Assembly (NCBI RefSeq): GCF_029016285.1
Contig: NZ_CP091975.1
Span: forward strand, 2,170,001 to 2,234,000
DNA from: Vibrio sp. DW001
GTDB taxonomy: Bacteria; Pseudomonadota; Gammaproteobacteria; Enterobacterales; Vibrionaceae
Direction of reading: 5' to 3'
DNA: 64,000 bases
In this document: in pieces, positions 26,890-35,038 of the stretch
Numbering within the stretch: position 1 is the stretch's first letter
How the letters are laid out: each line of letters opens with the position of its first letter
Notes under the pieces: model-generated
Databases searched by the model: none
The model's input: only the letters and a program-made list of their open reading frames with translations
What the model was told of the DNA's origin: nothing
Program-made: the position numbers and the translations under genes

Positions 26890-27435
26890 ATGACCGAGTT
26901 TACTCTTCACACTGTAGAAACAGCACCTGAAGCAAGCAAAACATTACTAGAAGGTTCAATCAAAGCATTCGGTATGCTTCCTGGTTTGCATGCGGTAATG
27001 GCAGAATCACCGGAATTGTTGGAGGGTTATCAAACACTGCACAAATTGTTCTCTGACTCTTCATTCAATGCTGAAGAGCTCACGGTTGTCTGGCAAACGA
27101 TTAACGTTGAACATGAATGCCACTATTGCGTACCAGCACACACTGGAATAGCAAATATGATGAAGGTCGACCCAGCGTTAACCGAAGCACTACGTAATAA
27201 AGGAAAAATGACAACGGCAAAACTGCAGGTTCTTCATGATACGACGCTATTAATGGTGCGCGATCGTGGCGTGATTTCAAATGCGGATATTGAAACCTTT
27301 TTTGCTGCTGGTTATGGTCAGCGCCAATTGCTTGAAATTGTGTTGGGGTTATCTCAGAAAATCATGAGTAACTACACCAACCATCTGGCAAATACGCCTG
27401 TAGATAAAGCGTTTGAAAAATTACTTTGGAAATAA
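26890..27435 (+). CDS. Carboxymuconolactone decarboxylase / AhpD-like protein
   Basis: AhpD-like proteins are all-helical, thiol-active proteins; AhpD itself has peroxidase-linked disulfide chemistry. The 181-residue protein carries the family motif EHECHYCVPAH with the CxxC pair and the following His. Upstream is the segment SFNAEELTVVWQTIN and downstream an Ala/Gly-rich helical half. ATG at 26890 is chosen because AAGGA lies at the right distance; an earlier ATG at 26872 does not have one. It is monocistronic, with two TetR-type operators upstream and a terminator downstream, which suggests induction by a reactive compound (inference). Confidence 0.85.
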   Translation: MTEFTLHTVETAPEASKTLLEGSIKAFGMLPGLHAVMAESPELLEGYQTLHKLFSDSSFNAEELTVVWQTINVEHECHYCVPAHTGIANMMKVDPALTEALRNKGKMTTAKLQVLHDTTLLMVRDRGVISNADIETFFAAGYGQRQLLEIVLGLSQKIMSNYTNHLANTPVDKAFEKLLWK

Positions 27436-27491
27436 ATACGTAGATTTTATCTTCTATATATAAAAGTCCACTGCCTTCGACTTAATTACCA

Positions 27492-27521
27492 AGCCAGTAC
27501 CCTTTCGCTGGCTATTTTTTT
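27492..27521 (+). terminator. Intrinsic terminator of the AhpD-like gene
   Basis: AGCCAG and CTGGCT pair around a 10-base loop and are followed by A and seven T. Confidence 0.75.
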
Positions 27522-27574
27522 GTCAAAAATTACATTTATCATAAGACATGACACGAGAATTACGATGAAACAAA

Positions 27575-28039
27575 TTAATCCCAGGATCCTTGTTCAACCG
27601 CTTTATTATGTAGCTCAACCGCTTTTAGCGATAGTACCTCTTCAATAAAGCGCTCTAAAATTGGCACAAATTCTTCTATATACTGCAAACACAATCTAAA
27701 AGTCGTCAGTAATGACCCGCTACTTTCAACTTGGCTATACCCTTGCGGGATCGGTAACATCATTTCTTTGTACAATGTGCCATAAATACTCACCGCAATC
27801 GTTGCTTCAAATGACTCTATCGCTTCGTCTAACATCAGTTCAGTTTGAGAATTAACACCCACGCGAATAGTCGATGGATTCCCCAAAATTTCTGTTGTGA
27901 TAGAAAGTACATCGAATCGCTCACTAACAAAAATCGAAAAATTCACACCGGGTATCTCAGGTGAGCTAAATGTGGTTTGGTTGCCGGGACGTAAAGCCTG
28001 CAGAATTTTTCCGTATATTTTATCCATAGTATAAGTCAT
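27575..28039 (-). CDS. Hypothetical protein (154 residues)
   Basis: I do not recognise this protein. It is acidic, with a beta-rich first half (NFSIFVSERFDVLSITTEIL and following) and a C-terminal amphipathic helical region (residues ~105-150: FRLCLQYIEEFVPILERFIEEV). It has no signal peptide or membrane segment. The ATG could be at 28039 or at 28027, and neither has a good ribosome binding site. It lies between a terminator and a 280-base gap with no visible features. Length and codon use suggest a real gene, but the function is unknown. Confidence 0.55.
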   Translation of the reverse strand: MTYTMDKIYGKILQALRPGNQTTFSSPEIPGVNFSIFVSERFDVLSITTEILGNPSTIRVGVNSQTELMLDEAIESFEATIAVSIYGTLYKEMMLPIPQGYSQVESSGSLLTTFRLCLQYIEEFVPILERFIEEVLSLKAVELHNKAVEQGSWD

Positions 28040-28320
28040 AAGAGGCGTGGATGCAGACGCCCATACCGACTATCGTTCCTCAAAAAGTGGTATATAAAAC
28101 TAATTATTGATTATATTTTCAATATTCGCCAAGTTTAATCGTTAATAGAGTCACGTAATTCTCGGACATATCTCAATTTAGCGTATAACATACCAGAAAT
28201 AGGTAACCAGTTGTTACACATATACATTATTCATATGGAAGTGGGTTACACACGCAATTTATAAATGATTAACAAGACGGATTTTCTCTCTTATCTGGTA
28301 CCAATTGATAAGGAGGTGAC

Positions 28321-28505
28321 ATGAAAAACCGATTTCAGTTCTACTGATAGGAATAACCAGCGATGTCTTAATGCCAATTGTCTCTGCTGAACAAATGATT
28401 CGAAATGGTGCATTTAACGATGGTATTGACGGTTGGTGGACAACCGGAGGTAGCGTTTCAACGCAAGATAATCAAGCGTGTATGGACATTGAATTAAAAA
28501 CATAA
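28321..28505 (+). pseudogene. Frameshifted relic of a secreted carbohydrate-binding (CBM4/9-like) protein
   Basis: A strong AGGAGG precedes ATG-AAA-AAC-CGA at 28321, but that frame stops after eight codons. The shifted frame then reads a signal-peptide-like stretch ending VSAEQ, followed by MIRNGAFNDGIDGWWTTGG and QACMDIEL before TAA. The NGxFxxGxxGW pattern is the typical start of a CBM4/9 module in secreted polysaccharide hydrolases. One frameshift inside the signal peptide plus truncation after ~35 residues of the module make it a dead fragment. Confidence 0.65.
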
Positions 28506-28533
28506 CCGCACATCTCACGTTGTGCGGCTTTTT
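28506..28533 (+). terminator. Hairpin terminator after the CBM relic
   Basis: CCGCACA and TGTGCGG form a 7-bp stem around an 8-base loop, followed by CTTTTT. It directly follows the relic's stop codon and precedes the 3' end of the convergent nitroreductase gene. Confidence 0.75.
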
Positions 28534-28541
28534 AAAGGTAT

Positions 28542-29690
28542 TTACCCTAATAAGGCTTGTACTTCTCGCCTTGGTGATAACGGCGTGGCCTTCGCTTTTC
28601 CTAGACGAAATAACATCTGTACGGTTTCATGGTTTTGTACGTGATAGTGTTTTTTAAACTCCGCCTGCAGAGGCAGCATATCTTCATACTCCTGCAATAT
28701 TTGGCTCATGGGATGCTGGGCAATACCTAATGCCGATGTTGTTAGATTAAGGCGGTTATATAGCCGTCCAATTTCTACTTGTGTCTTTCGGCTATTGTCT
28801 TGACTTGAAAGTAACGCAAAATGTTGGGTGCTATTCGCGACATTTTGCGTCAACTTCACCCCTTCTTTACCAAAACTAGAGGGGTCTTTTTCTGATTGAG
28901 CTCGGCTTAAAAAGAACGCTTCCGCGACCATACGCTTAACGCCAACGACACCATTTTGGGGCAAACCAAACCCATCTCGATGCTGAGCAAACTCTTCATC
29001 ATCAAAACGAAACATAGCAATAGTTTCCATGTTCCTCGCTCGTTCTTTCTCTTCTATTTTCATCGCCTTAATGACAAAGTCAGCCATGTTTTTTGTCTCC
29101 GACGACTCGTCAACAATGCGTAGTAAAAACGGACTATCTTCAACTAATTTTTCAAGCCTCTCCCTATCCGGCTTTGGTACCTTATTGTCAGTGTAAGGCG
29201 TCTTATTCGACTGTCGACTAAGTAACTGGGTAAATAGTGGGTCTGTCTGAATATCCGGCTGTTTTATTAACTTGATTGAGGCCACAGGCAGCGCAACAAG
29301 GCTTTTATCGTCATACTCCCCTTCAGGAAAATACACCACATCCGCTTTAAAACCAAAATAGGTCGCTGCGATAACTAGGCTTTCGATAAAGGTACCCTGG
29401 CTTATATGAATTTGACGATGAACAGGGTCGGTTTCAGGCAGTAGGCGCTCTGAGTCAACAAAGAGCATGATTTCGTTTTGACCATGCAGCGTTACTTTCC
29501 ATGGCTGCTTATTGTGCGCATTCGGACACAACATCGCATAACTTAAAAGTGTTTTTCTTATGTCATCATAGGTATGTACTGGCCTAAATGATTCAGATTT
29601 CGCACCATTTATTTGATCGAGCAAAAGAGGACTTGCTGCTAAAACAACAGCCCCTGTTCCCATCACTTTTATAAAATTTCTTCTGTTCAT
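28542..29690 (-). CDS. Nitroreductase-like (Acg-type) flavoprotein with Tat-type signal
   Basis: This is a nitroreductase-fold protein of the Acg-type group with duplicated flavin-domain halves. The 382-residue protein begins MNRRNFIKVMGTGAVVLAASPLLL, a twin-arginine signal, so export is likely. The flavin-site motif appears as CPNAHNKQPWKV near residue 60; the second half contains QHFALLSSQDN and GIAQHPMSQ. Translation should start at the ATG at 29690, 11 bases after GGAG; an upstream ATG at 29726 falls inside the operator. It is divergent from a MarR regulator with a two-site operator between them, so the regulator probably controls both. The physiological substrate is unknown. Confidence 0.82.
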   Translation of the reverse strand: MNRRNFIKVMGTGAVVLAASPLLLDQINGAKSESFRPVHTYDDIRKTLLSYAMLCPNAHNKQPWKVTLHGQNEIMLFVDSERLLPETDPVHRQIHISQGTFIESLVIAATYFGFKADVVYFPEGEYDDKSLVALPVASIKLIKQPDIQTDPLFTQLLSRQSNKTPYTDNKVPKPDRERLEKLVEDSPFLLRIVDESSETKNMADFVIKAMKIEEKERARNMETIAMFRFDDEEFAQHRDGFGLPQNGVVGVKRMVAEAFFLSRAQSEKDPSSFGKEGVKLTQNVANSTQHFALLSSQDNSRKTQVEIGRLYNRLNLTTSALGIAQHPMSQILQEYEDMLPLQAEFKKHYHVQNHETVQMLFRLGKAKATPLSPRREVQALLG

Positions 29691-29724
29691 CACTTTCACT
29701 CCGTCCAATACACTGATAATATAC

Positions 29725-29759
29725 ATTCCACGGAATAATTATATGCATTCCATGGAATG
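29725..29759. promoter_or_regulatory. Two-site palindromic operator between nitroreductase and marR genes
   Basis: ATTCCACGGAAT (29725-29736) and CATTCCATGGAATG (29746-29759) are near-perfect and perfect dyads with the same ATTCC/GGAAT arms. Their centres are 22 bases apart, about two helical turns. The location between divergent genes is what is expected for autoregulation by the MarR protein. Confidence 0.75.
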
Positions 29760-29781
29760 TATATCAAGGTATTTTTACGTT

Positions 29782-30234
29782 ATGACCAAAACTAAACAAG
29801 AGTTATATGCTAACCTATTTATATCATTAGGTATTATTCATCAACTTAATGATAACTGGATAGCTAAGGTATTAGCTCCACTAGGATTAAATCAATCTCA
29901 ATTCAATTTGCTCAATCATTTCTCTCACCAACCGGAAAGATCACAAACGGTCAGTCAACTCGCTCAGGTGATGCAAATGAATCAACCAGGCATAACCAAA
30001 GTGATTAATAAGCTCGCCGAGTTTGGCTTAATTGACATCACAAAAGACGACCATGACGGCCGAAAAAAATGGGTGAGTATCAATAGCACGGGCTTGGAGA
30101 AAGTAAACAATGCTCGCGAGAGTTTTATTCCTAAATTGGACGCCTGTTTTCAAGATTGGGATGAAAAAGAGATGCAACAAATGTTAAGTAAAATTGACAA
30201 GTTGAAAACGTGGTTAGATGAACATAGAGAATGA
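29782..30234 (+). CDS. MarR-family transcriptional regulator
   Basis: This 150-residue winged helix-turn-helix regulator has the MarR layout: LGLNQSQFNLLNHF, then the recognition region SQLAQVMQMNQPGITKVINKLAEFGLI and the wing with DDHDGRKKWVSI, a signature of the family. ATG at 29782 is chosen because an in-frame ATG at 29743 lies inside the operator. It is divergent from the nitroreductase gene. No Cys typical of thiol-sensing OhrR is present in the first 60 residues, so ligand sensing is unclear. A decayed copy of its 3' half lies at 34419-34545. Confidence 0.88.
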   Translation: MTKTKQELYANLFISLGIIHQLNDNWIAKVLAPLGLNQSQFNLLNHFSHQPERSQTVSQLAQVMQMNQPGITKVINKLAEFGLIDITKDDHDGRKKWVSINSTGLEKVNNARESFIPKLDACFQDWDEKEMQQMLSKIDKLKTWLDEHRE

Positions 30235-30340
30235 AACCATCAATGGCAAAAAAACCGAAACCTAGCACATAGAGTATCACCTGATCTTGTCCCGCAATCT
30301 GTGTAATTGCCTATTATTCGCCTCATAATGAATACTCACT

Positions 30341-30376
30341 AAAAAAACAGCACCAAATATTAGCGCTGTTTTTTTT
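30341..30376. terminator. Bidirectional terminator between marR and the GH89 gene
   Basis: AAAAAAACAGC and GCTGTTTTTTT pair perfectly around a 13-base loop, giving U-tracts on both strands between convergent genes. Confidence 0.85.
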
Positions 30377-30406
30377 ACTATACTATTAGAGTAGAGTAGA
30401 GTTAGA

Positions 30407-32665
30407 TTATTTAATCATATTCTTATATTTTTCATAAAACTTTAATGATTCAACAATTTCTTTGTTGTTTTGTACTTTTGGATAAGTATGGTTTTTTTTA
30501 ACCCATGAAGTTTCCCAGTCAGCCATACTATTATAAAAGGCATTGGCTCTAAACCCTTCTCTTCCATAAACCATATCTAACCCCTCGTCAGAATATTGTT
30601 CATTATTTTCAAGTTTATCACTTAAAAAATTAAAGAACATTTCCCAGCGAGGTGCATAATATAAACTGATTAAACCAGACCATTCTCGCCAAGCATAATC
30701 AAATATTTTCATTTCCTCATCTCCTCCCCAAAGCGTAAGCAATTGCAAAGCATTATATTCATATAAATCAGCCTCGGTTGAATTTTTTGCCCAAGATCGT
30801 GCCTTTGTAACCCATTGTTCTAAACTGTACTCCTTTCGAGTAGCAACTAGTTGATCGACATCTTCAAGCAATACTAAAAATGCTAAGCTGTTTCTCTCGA
30901 ATGCAGACTTGTCTTTCGCTCTAAACGACTCAATAGTTCGTTTTTGATAATGCTGTGATAAATTCGACAATACTTGGCGGCCTATATCAACTACATCGAA
31001 CCTATAACCATCCGACTCGCCAAGTAATTCGTTATCAGCAAGTAATAATTGCCATGCCAATAATAAATCGGCTTCCTCATAAGGAATTTCTAAGCCTTCA
31101 TTAGGACCTGATTTCTTCACATCCAAAGCCGGTCTAGCTGCAATCATAGAACTTTTTTCGACACCGTCCGTACCTGCTTTGTATACCGTATTAAGCAATA
31201 TTTTCCACGCTTTAGTAGCATTTACAGTCGATTTTCCATATCGACGTTTAGTATAGTCTTTCAACCAGTATTCGATCTCAATTGAATTGCCTTCAGTCAA
31301 CATTTGCAGAGCCAAATCATAATAAACAGGATTTTGTCCAATACCTTCCATAAATAAACCAGAACCTACCGCATTTGGAGCGTCTTCTCGGATAGTCGTA
31401 AATTTATCTTGTGCAAGCAGTCTCAAATCACCATGTAAATTGATACGCCCACCAAAGTTATGCAATGAACCTACAATAAAAGGAAAACCCCAAAAGTTAT
31501 CATTTTTGACACGATTTCGGCCATCTAAATCAAGAACAACCAAATCTTTTTTAGGAACCGCTGTTGCGATAGGCTCACGAATATCCCAAGCTTGCATTAA
31601 CCAGACACTTTCCGGGTCATGTTGCTTGAATAATTGATGAATAGCAGCCCCGACATTACTTAGGTATTCGTCACCTTCTTTAGGAGGCTTTCCTTCATGG
31701 AAAGGATCAGCAGCAAATAAGTGATTGTCACCAAAAATATTTTTCTGTTGCGTTAAAAATATTTTGCCCATTTTTTGAAAAAGAGGATCAAGAGGGTCGA
31801 GCTGAGCGACTCCTTCAAAGCCAACCCAAGATTTTTGTTTAACAATTGCCGCCTCAGGAAATTTTTTTATCATTGCTCGTGGAACAAATCCTGAGAAACC
31901 TTGTTGAATAGGCATCATTCCTATGGCGCGTTGACGTTCAAGAATTTTCTGCCCCAGTAATTCATGACTGTCGATCCAACTTTTTGGTAAAGGTCCTGCA
32001 TGTTTCTCTATATTCTGCATCCATTGCCATGCAAAAAAAGCCGGCCCAACTAAAAATTCTCTTGCTTCAGCATCATTAAAATTCATCTCTAACAACGTGT
32101 TGTACCAAACAGCTTCAATGCCTACTACAGATAACGGCATATTAATGCCATTCATCGCAAGAAAATCGATACAGCTTTGCCAATCCTGCCAATCCCACCA
32201 CGGTGTAGAATAACTTAACGTTACATAATTGAAGAACACTCTATAATTCGCTTCTACAATTTTTGTAATTGGTCTCGAAACTTCCGGTAATTTTTGAGGT
32301 AAAGTAGTATTACTGCCATTCCAACTATAATGATAATTCACCTCGTTTTTGAGATAATGATGTAAAGCCATAGCAATGCTTACACCGCTATTACCTTGTA
32401 AAATAATTTTATTGTTTTTACCTTGTTTTACACTATAAATGTCCTTTGAGTTCTCTGTCTCAATAATTTTAGCTTCAAAAGTTTTTGCATGTATTTTACC
32501 AACAATACGTTCAATCAGATCGTTAGCCGCAACTAATTGCTCAGTTATTGGTACTTGTGAACGAATATTATACGAATTAAACTGCTGTTGCGGTTTCCCT
32601 TGCGCGTTAATAGGTGTGAGAATAACAGCAATTAAAACCGATATAACGTAAATAATCTGTTTCAT
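30407..32665 (-). CDS. Secreted alpha-N-acetylglucosaminidase (GH89, NAGLU-like)
   Basis: GH89 enzymes remove terminal alpha-linked N-acetylglucosamine, for example from heparan-type glycans or mucins. The 752-residue protein has a signal peptide (MKQIIYVISVLIAVILTPINAQG), an N-terminal alpha/beta domain, then the barrel with NYVTLSYSTPWWDWQDWQ, FLAMNGINMPLS, FAADPFHEGKPP and FMEGIGQNPVYYDL. The Glu residues in the last two motifs correspond to the catalytic acid/base and nucleophile by family pattern. A helical C-terminal domain completes the usual three-domain layout. AGGAGAG precedes the ATG. The gene is notably AT-rich compared with its neighbours and borders decayed insertion sequences, so it may have been acquired horizontally. 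The natural substrate is not known. Confidence 0.9.
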   Translation of the reverse strand: MKQIIYVISVLIAVILTPINAQGKPQQQFNSYNIRSQVPITEQLVAANDLIERIVGKIHAKTFEAKIIETENSKDIYSVKQGKNNKIILQGNSGVSIAMALHHYLKNEVNYHYSWNGSNTTLPQKLPEVSRPITKIVEANYRVFFNYVTLSYSTPWWDWQDWQSCIDFLAMNGINMPLSVVGIEAVWYNTLLEMNFNDAEAREFLVGPAFFAWQWMQNIEKHAGPLPKSWIDSHELLGQKILERQRAIGMMPIQQGFSGFVPRAMIKKFPEAAIVKQKSWVGFEGVAQLDPLDPLFQKMGKIFLTQQKNIFGDNHLFAADPFHEGKPPKEGDEYLSNVGAAIHQLFKQHDPESVWLMQAWDIREPIATAVPKKDLVVLDLDGRNRVKNDNFWGFPFIVGSLHNFGGRINLHGDLRLLAQDKFTTIREDAPNAVGSGLFMEGIGQNPVYYDLALQMLTEGNSIEIEYWLKDYTKRRYGKSTVNATKAWKILLNTVYKAGTDGVEKSSMIAARPALDVKKSGPNEGLEIPYEEADLLLAWQLLLADNELLGESDGYRFDVVDIGRQVLSNLSQHYQKRTIESFRAKDKSAFERNSLAFLVLLEDVDQLVATRKEYSLEQWVTKARSWAKNSTEADLYEYNALQLLTLWGGDEEMKIFDYAWREWSGLISLYYAPRWEMFFNFLSDKLENNEQYSDEGLDMVYGREGFRANAFYNSMADWETSWVKKNHTYPKVQNNKEIVESLKFYEKYKNMIK

Positions 32666-32955
32666 CAGACTCTCCTGATTTGTTGTATATGGTTACGGAT
32701 TAAATATTAATATTTAGAAATTATGCACTGAGCTTTAACCTTCCTGAATGGTCCAAAATTAATTAGTTTTATGCGGGGAACATTTTTATAGATACTCAAC
32801 TTAAACACTCTATTTGTCTTTTCTATATACTTTGGTCCTTTGACAATTTATTCTTATTCCGTTTACTTTTACAAACCACCCATTAAGCATGGGTGAGGCC
32901 ATGAATTTTTAACCAAACAGAACGATTGGATTGACGGTCTAAATTAGTTGTTATC

Positions 32956-33255
32956 ATGCACTCTCTTTTTAGGACAATTAAGATGACAAACGCCTTTTCT
33001 AAACACCTCTGCTCTTTAGACGCTCCTAGACAATCAACTAAAATCAACTGTCCATTACCGTTTTTTTTAACGGTATTCGCTGTCATCACTGATGCTCAGG
33101 GTTGGGAAGGCATAGAGACTTTTGGTCGGGCTCATCTAGATTGGTAACAGAAAAAAGATCTATTTCAACAAAATCTAACTGTCCACAACACCATAGCGCG
33201 AGTGATCTCATCCTGCACCAAATACTGTCTCTTTTTATTAGGTTTAGTGATTTAA
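32956..33255 (+). pseudogene. ISAs1-family transposase N-terminal remnant with in-frame stop
   Basis: The frame reads HLCSLDAPRQSTKINCPLP, then FAVITDAQGWEGIETFGRAH, matching the DDE-transposase-associated N-domain of ISAs1 elements (DPRQ, AEGWEDIEDFG). A TAA interrupts at 33145-33147 directly after HLDW. The same frame continues with TVHNTIARVISS, the next conserved block (VHDTIARVIS), before ending at 33255. The catalytic domain is absent, so the element is dead. A hairpin CACCCAT-TAAGC-ATGGGTG lies 60 bases upstream. Confidence 0.75.
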
Positions 33256-33612
33256 TAAGTATTTTACTTAACAATCAAAAATGTAAGATTTTAGTGTATA
33301 TATAACACCAATGTATAATGCATTTTATTTTTGTTAAATTAAATCAACATGCTCTTAATTTATTGTTTCTTTGCAATGTTTATTCAAATTAAAAATGCAA
33401 ACAGTATGTAATACTAATTATGGTTTTCGTGTGCGTCTCATTCTTTGTTTGATATTAATTATTAATGTTAGTTATTGGTGTTAGTTATGTGTATATTTAT
33501 CTTGTTGTATTATTCTATATTAAATTAATGTTTACGAGGTTTATTTTTACAACAAAAGTAATATAATCCAAAAAACACAGGCTCAAATCAAACATTGAGT
33601 TGATGCTCTGCA
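33256..33612. other. AT-rich non-coding scar
   Basis: About 360 bases between the two transposase remnants, extremely AT-rich, with short TTAGTTATTGG-type iterations around 33455-33490. I see no gene, RNA or clear insertion-sequence end in it. Confidence 0.5.
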
Positions 33613-33744
33613 ATGATGCCGTCGAGTAATGTTTACCTCGTTTCTAGCGTCACCGATATGCGCAAATCTATTGATGGCTTATCGCTGACTATAGCCGAAA
33701 CATTGAATATGTATTCGCTCATTGAGCACTTACGTTGGAAGTGA
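33613..33744 (+). pseudogene. IS66-family TnpB fragment
   Basis: The frame begins MMPSSNVYLVSSVTDMRKSI and continues DGLSLTIAETLNM, matching the N-terminus of IS66 accessory protein TnpB (VTDMRKSIDGL is its hallmark). After 33 codons the similarity stops and the frame runs into ten unrelated codons and TGA. The break adjoins the glycosyltransferase fossil. Confidence 0.7.
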
Positions 33745-33763
33745 GATTTAGCCCACTTTTCGA

Positions 33764-34418
33764 TATCAAATAGATAGGCAATAGTTTCCGTCGTGGCAAG
33801 GGCAAGCTTGTTAGATTCTATATAAGCTAAATTTTGTGAGTCGATCTCGTGGGTATTGCCTAATTCAATAATGTCGAACTGATAATTAGGAATATTGAGA
33901 TCGTATACTGGATAACGATAAACCACCATCGGCACCTTAGCCACCAGACCTTTAAGGAACTGATTACCCCACCCCTCATGCAAGCTTGGACAAGTAATAA
34001 GTGACCGACCCAATCGCTAATAAAGAGAAGTTAGGCACCTTTACTTTGCGCTTTATCTTTCAAAAGACGGCGATAACGCTCTTCTTCACACATACCCGAA
34101 AAGACGAATATTAGCCGACCCCGCTGGCAAAAAATTCTCCGTTATAACGTGTTTTTCCTTCCAAATGTGTCCGTTGATGTGATATTTGGTTTATCAAGTC
34201 AATCCCGAGTTCAATCCCTTTTCGAGCAACCACACGCGTCGCTTGCAACAACATCACGTCATTCGGGTGTATACCAAACCGGTTTCTCAAGTCTTGATTG
34301 TATTCATCAATTTTCCAATCACTGTGATGGCAATCAAACACATTGAGCACAGCCGTTGCGTCAATGCTTCTTCTTTGTTTAATCTGATCCTAAGCAATCC
34401 TATTGATTACGAAATGTT
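33764..34418 (-). pseudogene. Decayed partial copy of the 37510-38847 glycosyltransferase
   Basis: On the minus strand two broken frames (33633-34013 and 34111-34350) reproduce most of the C-terminal 60 percent of the intact GT4 gene. Shared blocks include FDCHHSDWKIDEYNQDLR, LQATRVVARKGIEL, EGWGNQFLKGLVAKVPMVVY and NTHEIDSQ. Compared with the intact copy it has an internal deletion of roughly 67 bases near 34010, other frameshifts, and lacks the N-terminal ~180 residues. It is bordered by IS66 sequence on one side and by a marR fragment on the other. Confidence 0.85.
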
Positions 34419-34545
34419 CAACCAAGCATAACCAAAGTGATTAATAAGCTCGCCGAGTTTACCTTAATTGACACCACAAAAGACGACCATGACGGCCGAA
34501 AAAAATGGGTGAATATCAATGGCAAAAAACCTAGCACATAAAGAA
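34419..34545 (+). pseudogene. Decayed fragment of the 29782-30234 marR gene and its 3' flank
   Basis: Bases 34423-34520 repeat the marR coding region from about 29984 to 30082 almost perfectly (helix-turn-helix end and DDHDGRKKW wing). The copy then jumps to sequence that follows the intact marR stop (AATGGCAAAAAA and CCTAGCACATA). The missing ~159 bases are bounded by similar ATCAAT-(A/G)-GC words in the intact gene. Confidence 0.85.
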
Positions 34546-34567
34546 TCACTTCACGATGCTAGGTTTT
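34526..34567. terminator. Hairpin terminator downstream of the PTS operon
   Basis: AAAACCTAGCA and TGCTAGGTTTT form a perfect 11-bp stem around a 20-base loop. On the minus strand it would end the PTS transcript with a T-rich tail. The left arm lies within the duplicated marR flank. Confidence 0.65.
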
Positions 34568-34588
34568 ATATTGTCATTCTATTTGCCT

Positions 34589-35038
34589 TTAATAGGCTTG
34601 TAGTATTTTTACTATTTCAGACTCATCATTCGCAGCAATGATACGATCAATATCATCATCGTTTTGAAACAGGTTAGACAATGCCATAATCGTATGGATA
34701 TGACTGTCAGAATCCATTGCCGCTAAAGTAATCGCAAGATAAACGTCGCCGTTATCACTCGACTCCAAATCTACGCCATTTTTAAACACAGTAACTTGTA
34801 AGGCCGCTTTATTTACCCCGTCCTCTGGGCGAGCATGAGGCATGGCTATCTTTGGTGCTAAAACATAATACGCACCAATCTCTTTGTGTTTAACTTTAAT
34901 AGCGTCTAAGTAGCTCGCTTCAATATCCCCTCTTGCGAGTAATACTGAGCACGTCAACGTTAACGCAGAATCCACCGACAGGTTCTTTTCTGAAGTGACG
35001 ACAATGCCGTCACGTCCAATTAAGTCGTATAGACTCAT
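34589..35038 (-). CDS. ulaC: PTS sugar transporter EIIA component (UlaC/fructose-mannitol type)
   Basis: EIIA takes phosphate from HPr on a His and passes it to EIIB. The 149-residue protein has the active-site segment IAMPHARPEDGV, whose His is the phosphorylated residue, and an Asp/Ser-rich C-terminal half (LAAMDSDSHIHTIMALSNLF) typical of the family. The start at 35038 overlaps the EIIC stop as ATGA; an ATG four codons earlier is less likely. It is the last gene of an operon ordered EIIB-EIIC-EIIA. The ascorbate enzymes UlaD/E/F/G are absent, so the sugar is uncertain. Confidence 0.88.
   Translation of the reverse strand: MSLYDLIGRDGIVVTSEKNLSVDSALTLTCSVLLARGDIEASYLDAIKVKHKEIGAYYVLAPKIAMPHARPEDGVNKAALQVTVFKNGVDLESSDNGDVYLAITLAAMDSDSHIHTIMALSNLFQNDDDIDRIIAANDESEIVKILQAY

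Noticed and set aside
29743-29781. Earlier start codon for the marR gene
   Set aside because: It lies inside the perfect operator palindrome and would add residues unlike MarR N-termini.
32877-32895. CACCCAT-TAAGC-ATGGGTG hairpin as an IS200/IS605 end
   Set aside because: No TnpA-Y1 or TnpB sequence of that family lies nearby; the adjoining remnant is ISAs1-type, so the hairpin cannot be assigned.
33086-33274. Minus-strand 62-codon frame overlapping the ISAs1 remnant as a gene
   Set aside because: It is the antisense of the transposase remnant, which has clear family motifs on the plus strand.
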